NCBI GenBank assembly: GCA_949318235.1
Contig: OX439133.1
Span: 30,784,129 to 30,848,128 of the forward strand
From: Ecdyonurus torrentis
Taxonomy: Eukaryota > Arthropoda > Insecta > Ephemeroptera > Heptageniidae
Length of the DNA stretch: 64,000 bases
Direction: 5' to 3'
Below, piece by piece: positions 60,704-64,000 of this stretch. The notes beneath the pieces are model-generated. The model was not told where the DNA came from and searched no databases. It worked only from the letters and a program-made list of their open reading frames with translations. The number at the start of each line of letters is the position of its first letter. Position 1 is the stretch's first letter. The position numbers and the translations under genes are program-made.

Positions 60704-62322
60704 CTACTGATTTTGGATCTCGTTCTCATGATAGAGGGTGATGTAGGTTTTAATATGACAGTTGATTGGGGTGTAAGTTGAGGTGGAGGTGTATAGGATT
60801 GTACAAAGGGACCTGGTATCATATCTGGAGTCAGTGGGGTGGTGGTTGCATTAGGGTTAGGTGTGATTATTGGAGATGATGGTAAGGTTATCTCCAAGGG
60901 TGTTAGTTGAGGAGTTTGAGATGGTGGTGGTGTGCATGTTTGAATACCAGTAGGGGCATCTTCACATGGCATAGGTTGTATGACTGGAGATGGTATGAAT
61001 GCGGCTTTCTTTGGAGTGCATATTGGCTCCGAGTCATCACTCGAGTAGAATCTAGGCCATCCATCATGAATAGCATACTGTGGAAATAAGAGTTCAGAAG
61101 AGTATAGTTTATCAAAGTCATGTTGAAAGGTGGAGTAAGAATTATTGCATAAGATGGTTTCTATGAGAGAGTTTGTAGCTAACGTAGTATCAACAATATC
61201 CTCTTTCACATAGTCTAGGAAGTCTTGAGGGAGGGATAAACCTATACTCTGTTGCATGGGTGGATGTTGTTTATTGATGTATGGTTTCATTGAAGAATTA
61301 TGCTTTCGAGTATACACCCTAATGTTAATCTCAGTGCCACCAAATACTTCATTAATACTTTGTTTAACATCCTTCCATGCTAAACCATCAAGCCCAGTGC
61401 CAATTTTAGGCATAGCAATGTTCATGATGTTGTTTGAATTGCAGATAGTTAATAGGTTTGTTAGACACACTTTTAGATCACTTAACTGAGGTTTACGTTT
61501 AGATTTTTGACTATCAAAAGACGAGTTTTTAGATATAAGGTAGAAAACCATTCTATCTTTATCATCAAGGACAGCTACCTCACCAACATTTTTAAGTTGG
61601 CTACTAAGTAGTAACTTACGACCAAAATTTTGCACAAATTGCTGGGCAATGCCTTTTTTCATTTTCAAGTCTTTAGCAACACAATGAGCAAGTGAGAATT
61701 GAGCAGGAGCATCAAAGAGATCTCCTTCCATTTCAGTTAGATTAGCATTCTTTAAGGTCTTGACAGGTGCATTGGCTTGTTTTTTATTTATATTAATGTC
61801 TTTTTTTGTTTTTTTCAGTTCATTAATTGGGGCAAAAGGATCAATGGATAATAATGATGGAATTTTTTGTTGATTTGTAACAGCTGCTGTGTTAGACATC
61901 TGTTGCGCAGTACGCGTAACATGCGTCTGCGCAAACTTGAAGGTTGCACCATTGTTTACAAACTTTGGGTTGTTTTGTGTGTTTAATTTATTTTCTAATT
62001 GATTCAATTTATACATTAAGTTGTTCTCTATATAATTTAGTTTCTTATTTAAATCACTGAGGTTATTGTTATTATTTGTCACACGATTATTACGTTGATT
62101 TCCTAAGTGTTGATCATTTTTACTTGAATGCAATGTCTTATTATGAAAGAATTTATTGGTCTGAGTGCCTTCATAATTAAATTTAGGTGAGTAAAACATA
62201 TTACTCTGGCTCTCAGAAGGGGTTGGCCAGTTTTTGGTATGATCATAGTTATTAGTATGAGTTATGAAAGGCCTCGGTGTACGCCAAGCGTGGGAATACC
62301 TGTTTCCGCACTCGTACGCCAT
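60658..62322 (-). CDS. LINE ORF1 with TARG1/OARD1-type macro domain
   Basis: 554 aa. The ATG at 62322 has a strong context (ATCATGG); an in-frame GTG upstream would add 18 residues but is less likely. Layout: residues 1-85 are Asn, Gln, His and Tyr rich low complexity; 88-115 is a predicted coiled coil (SDLNKKLNYIENNLMYKLNQ); 193-337 is a macro domain; 360-440 is unrecognised; 440-530 is Pro/Thr rich; the last 20 residues are basic. The macro domain shows EGDLFDAPAQFSLAHCVAKD, GEVAVLDDKDRMVFYLISK and MPKIGTGLDGLAWKDV, in the order and spacing of human TARG1 (OARD1). Lys265 and Asp312 align with its catalytic Lys84 and Asp125. That family removes ADP-ribose from acidic residues. No zinc knuckle, RRM or esterase, the usual LINE ORF1 modules, is visible. 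RNA binding could come from the basic and low-complexity parts. Function in the element is inference. Confidence 0.9.
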   Translation of the reverse strand: MAYECGNRYSHAWRTPRPFITHTNNYDHTKNWPTPSESQSNMFYSPKFNYEGTQTNKFFHNKTLHSSKNDQHLGNQRNNRVTNNNNNLSDLNKKLNYIENNLMYKLNQLENKLNTQNNPKFVNNGATFKFAQTHVTRTAQQMSNTAAVTNQQKIPSLLSIDPFAPINELKKTKKDININKKQANAPVKTLKNANLTEMEGDLFDAPAQFSLAHCVAKDLKMKKGIAQQFVQNFGRKLLLSSQLKNVGEVAVLDDKDRMVFYLISKNSSFDSQKSKRKPQLSDLKVCLTNLLTICNSNNIMNIAMPKIGTGLDGLAWKDVKQSINEVFGGTEINIRVYTRKHNSSMKPYINKQHPPMQQSIGLSLPQDFLDYVKEDIVDTTLATNSLIETILCNNSYSTFQHDFDKLYSSELLFPQYAIHDGWPRFYSSDDSEPICTPKKAAFIPSPVIQPMPCEDAPTGIQTCTPPPSQTPQLTPLEITLPSSPIITPNPNATTTPLTPDMIPGPFVQSYTPPPQLTPQSTVILKPTSPSIMRTRSKISRKLPFLRNSPPKLKL

Positions 62323-62577
62323 GATGGATTCGTGCTGAATGATAATCTCGATGTATTTATTTCTTCTCTTTATCACTTAAAGATCAAATTAAAAGTGATT
62401 CTTTATCAAGAAATTTAATCACAATATGATTATGTTGAAGAAGTAAACATGGTTAGAGTTAAAAGTAAACACTAAGTATATAAAATCACTTAAAATTCTA
62501 CCCACAAGAGAGATTTAGCACCTATCAGGTGAAGCTTGACCTTGACCTTGTACCACATTGTGTTAATGAAGAATAAG
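62323..62577 (-). promoter_or_regulatory. LINE 5' leader (probable internal promoter region)
   Basis: About 250 bp precede the ORF1 start. CR1/Jockey-type elements generally carry an internal promoter here. It holds GGTCAAGGTCAAGCTTCACC, a repeated AAGGTCA half-site motif of the nuclear-receptor type. The 5' end is not defined. Confidence 0.45.
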
Positions 62578-62597
62578 TAATAATGATTTGGTCTCCG

Positions 62598-62599
<2 letters not shown>

Positions 62600-62661
<62 letters not shown>

Positions 62662-62665
62662 ATTT
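62600..62665. repeat. (AT)n tract followed by ATT repeats
   Basis: Pure AT, then degenerate TATTATT to about 62725. Confidence 0.95.
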
Positions 62666-62725
62666 ATATTATTATTATTATATTATTATTATATTATATA
62701 TTATTATTATTTATATATTATATAT

Positions 62726-63552
62726 TTAAAAAGATCGTCTGATACTTTACAGTGTTCACGCGAGACTGCACTTCTGACTATCAGCTTTCTTAATAATTGA
62801 CCTAGAGCGATGAAACCAACGCCATTCTCATTTTTTTGTGAAAGTAATTAAGCTCGCTTTAAGTTTCACAAATATCTGCAATATTACCCAACTCCCCCTA
62901 AAAATAGTGATAATACAGAAAAAAAAAGATTTTGTGACACAATTTCAACAAGTGCTGTTGAGTTTCAACAGATTTCTCTTCAACAAGTTATTGTATTGAA
63001 AAACAAACGTAATATTTAGATTTCTCATAAAATTAATTTTCTTTTGGTATATCTTATTATTATGTAGCTGTACTTTTCAGCATTTAAATCGAGAGATAAC
63101 AAACACCATTTTTCTCGTATTTAACAATTGAGCAGTTCGGCCGCTCAGCGAGGGTGACCATCGTAATATTTTCAAACAAGAATTTTACCAAAAATAAACC
63201 ATAGAAAAACGTCCAGCTTCTGGAATATAAAAAGTAAGATGTTTACAAACCTCTGGGCACTTTTTTTATTTGATGACATGGAATAGTTTTTAAATTACAA
63301 GCTTTTGAAATTACCTCTTTTCCTCAATACGTTCGGCCAGATATGCAAATCTTCACTTAATTTGGGCAACAATGCTTTTTGAAACAGCCGTTACTTTTCA
63401 TTGAAAGTGTTCAAATTGAAGTAAAAATAATATTATATTAAAAAAAATAACAATAAAAAACTTATGTGTTTATACACCCGTACAAATCTCCATACACACT
63501 ACACAGCCAATGTATACAACGTTTATATATCCATGGTATACAATGATTCAAA
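62726..63552. other. Low-copy A+T-rich sequence, no gene seen
   Basis: Short frames only. AACAAGTGCTGTTGAGTTTCAA is followed by similar TTTCTCTTCAACAAGTT at 62945-62990, a weak local repeat. Confidence 0.45.
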
Positions 63553-63700
63553 ATAAATCAAATCAAATGATATCATTTTTATTGGCCTTCTCAAGACAAG
63601 TCATAGACAAGTCCATAACAAAATGCTAAAAAAAATACGTAATCAAGGGCTTGTGTGATTTATTATTAATGTTTTCTTCTTTTCTGTATGCCTTGAATAA
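63553..63700 (-). mobile_element. Possible 3' end of another LINE
   Basis: On the minus strand it ends GGCCAATAAAAATGATATCA then TTTGATTTGATTTATT, the plan of a LINE 3' UTR with a short-repeat tail as seen at 57565. No coding part is present. Confidence 0.3.
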
Positions 63701-63744
63701 AATTTTTTGCAATTAAATTTATCTATGTTTTATATATGTAGTGT

Positions 63745-63960
63745 ACTTAGACTAATGACCTTTACACTTTGGGATATTCACTAAATGCTGGCTAGTGCTA
63801 CAACGTGCGATCAGGGTAGTGTACGTAGTTATTCGTTACCATTGCCGCTCCGGCGTGCTGTGCGATCGTGGGCATACAGAGTGCACTCTCCGAGTGCAAG
63901 ACAGCTTCACTTACGCTTCAAGCTGTTTAAAGAGTCGACCATATGTTTAGAAATCAGCCT
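63745..63960 (-). mobile_element. SINE-1 3' part, diverged
   Basis: Minus strand contains CAGCTTGAAGCGTAAGTGAAG, GCACTCGGAGAGTGCAC, CGCACAGCACGCCGGAGCGG and AAAGGTCATTAGTC in SINE-1 order. The tRNA-like head is missing or beyond the recognisable region. Confidence 0.6.
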
Positions 63961-64000
63961 TATCATTTAGAGTCTGTGTCCTGGGGGGGATGATGAGACG

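Larger units (their letters stand above)
57565..62577 (-). mobile_element. Near-complete LINE (CR1/Jockey superfamily) with macro-domain ORF1
   Basis: The minus-strand order is a 5' leader, ORF1 (macro domain), ORF2 (endonuclease then reverse transcriptase), a short 3' UTR and a TTTA repeat tail. A two-ORF plan with an apurinic-type endonuclease, a YADD reverse transcriptase and a short-repeat tail instead of poly-A fits CR1/L2/Jockey-type elements. Which clade (for example Daphne- or CR1-like) needs a tree. ORF1 is intact and ORF2 has a single frameshift, so the copy is probably young. The exact 5' end and the target duplication were not found; the 5' boundary near 62577 is an estimate. Confidence 0.92.

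Noticed and set aside
60903..61489. Frames on both strands overlapping ORF1
   Set aside because: Shadows of the ORF1 coding sequence.

Overview
The window is eukaryotic nuclear DNA from an animal with a very A+T-rich genome. By eye it is about 70 percent A+T, with no compact gene order and very long AT, GAAA, TCTA, CAGA and GA microsatellites. Almost everything recognisable is transposable-element sequence. I cannot name the species. An invertebrate (cnidarian- or mollusc-like) fits the mix of a CR1/Jockey-type LINE, tRNA-derived SINEs, hAT-like and TTAA-flanked elements and large fold-back elements, but this is inference. I see no convincing host protein-coding gene. The nearest candidates are a small GC-richer island at 9.3-10.8 kb and a 50-codon reading frame at 9349-9501.

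Layout. 0.1-8.6 kb: a series of palindromic (fold-back) elements, a clean hAT-type MITE (3569-4312) and microsatellites. 9.3-12.2 kb: low-copy sequence. 12.2-17 kb and 27.8-42.2 kb: two copies of one composite repeat block (internal part of a hAT-like element, a hAT insertion, a SINE, a 1.1-kb palindrome, an AT tract and a tail). The second copy is split by a 7.5-kb element (28394-35888) with an 8-bp target duplication; that element contains a hAT element carrying an inverted insertion of its own family. 17.1-19.6 kb: an inverted repeat with arms of about 1.1 kb. 19.6-27.6 kb: two copies of another repeat, one carrying two insertions whose empty sites are visible in the other copy, plus a 1.4-kb fold-back element and a palindrome with tRNA-like sequences in both arms. 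40.2-41.7 kb: a Foldback-like element with termini built from 33-bp subrepeats. 43-57 kb: more SINEs, hAT-like, MULE-like and TTAA MITEs nested in one another. 57.6-62.6 kb: a nearly intact LINE on the minus strand.

The main result is the LINE. Its ORF1 protein (554 aa) contains a macro domain of the TARG1/OARD1 type with both catalytic residues (Lys265, Asp312) retained, between an N-terminal low-complexity plus coiled-coil region and a proline-rich C-terminus. ORF2 follows in an overlapping frame and encodes an apurinic-type endonuclease and a reverse transcriptase. It is split by one frameshift and has no AUG ahead of the endonuclease. A retrotransposon carrying a predicted ADP-ribosyl hydrolase suggests interference with host ADP-ribosylation, by analogy with macro domains in some RNA viruses. 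That role is inference.

A second theme is symmetry. Many elements are long palindromes, and the CRE-type octamer TGACGTCA occurs exactly ten times, nearly always at mirrored positions in these palindromes or at their centres.
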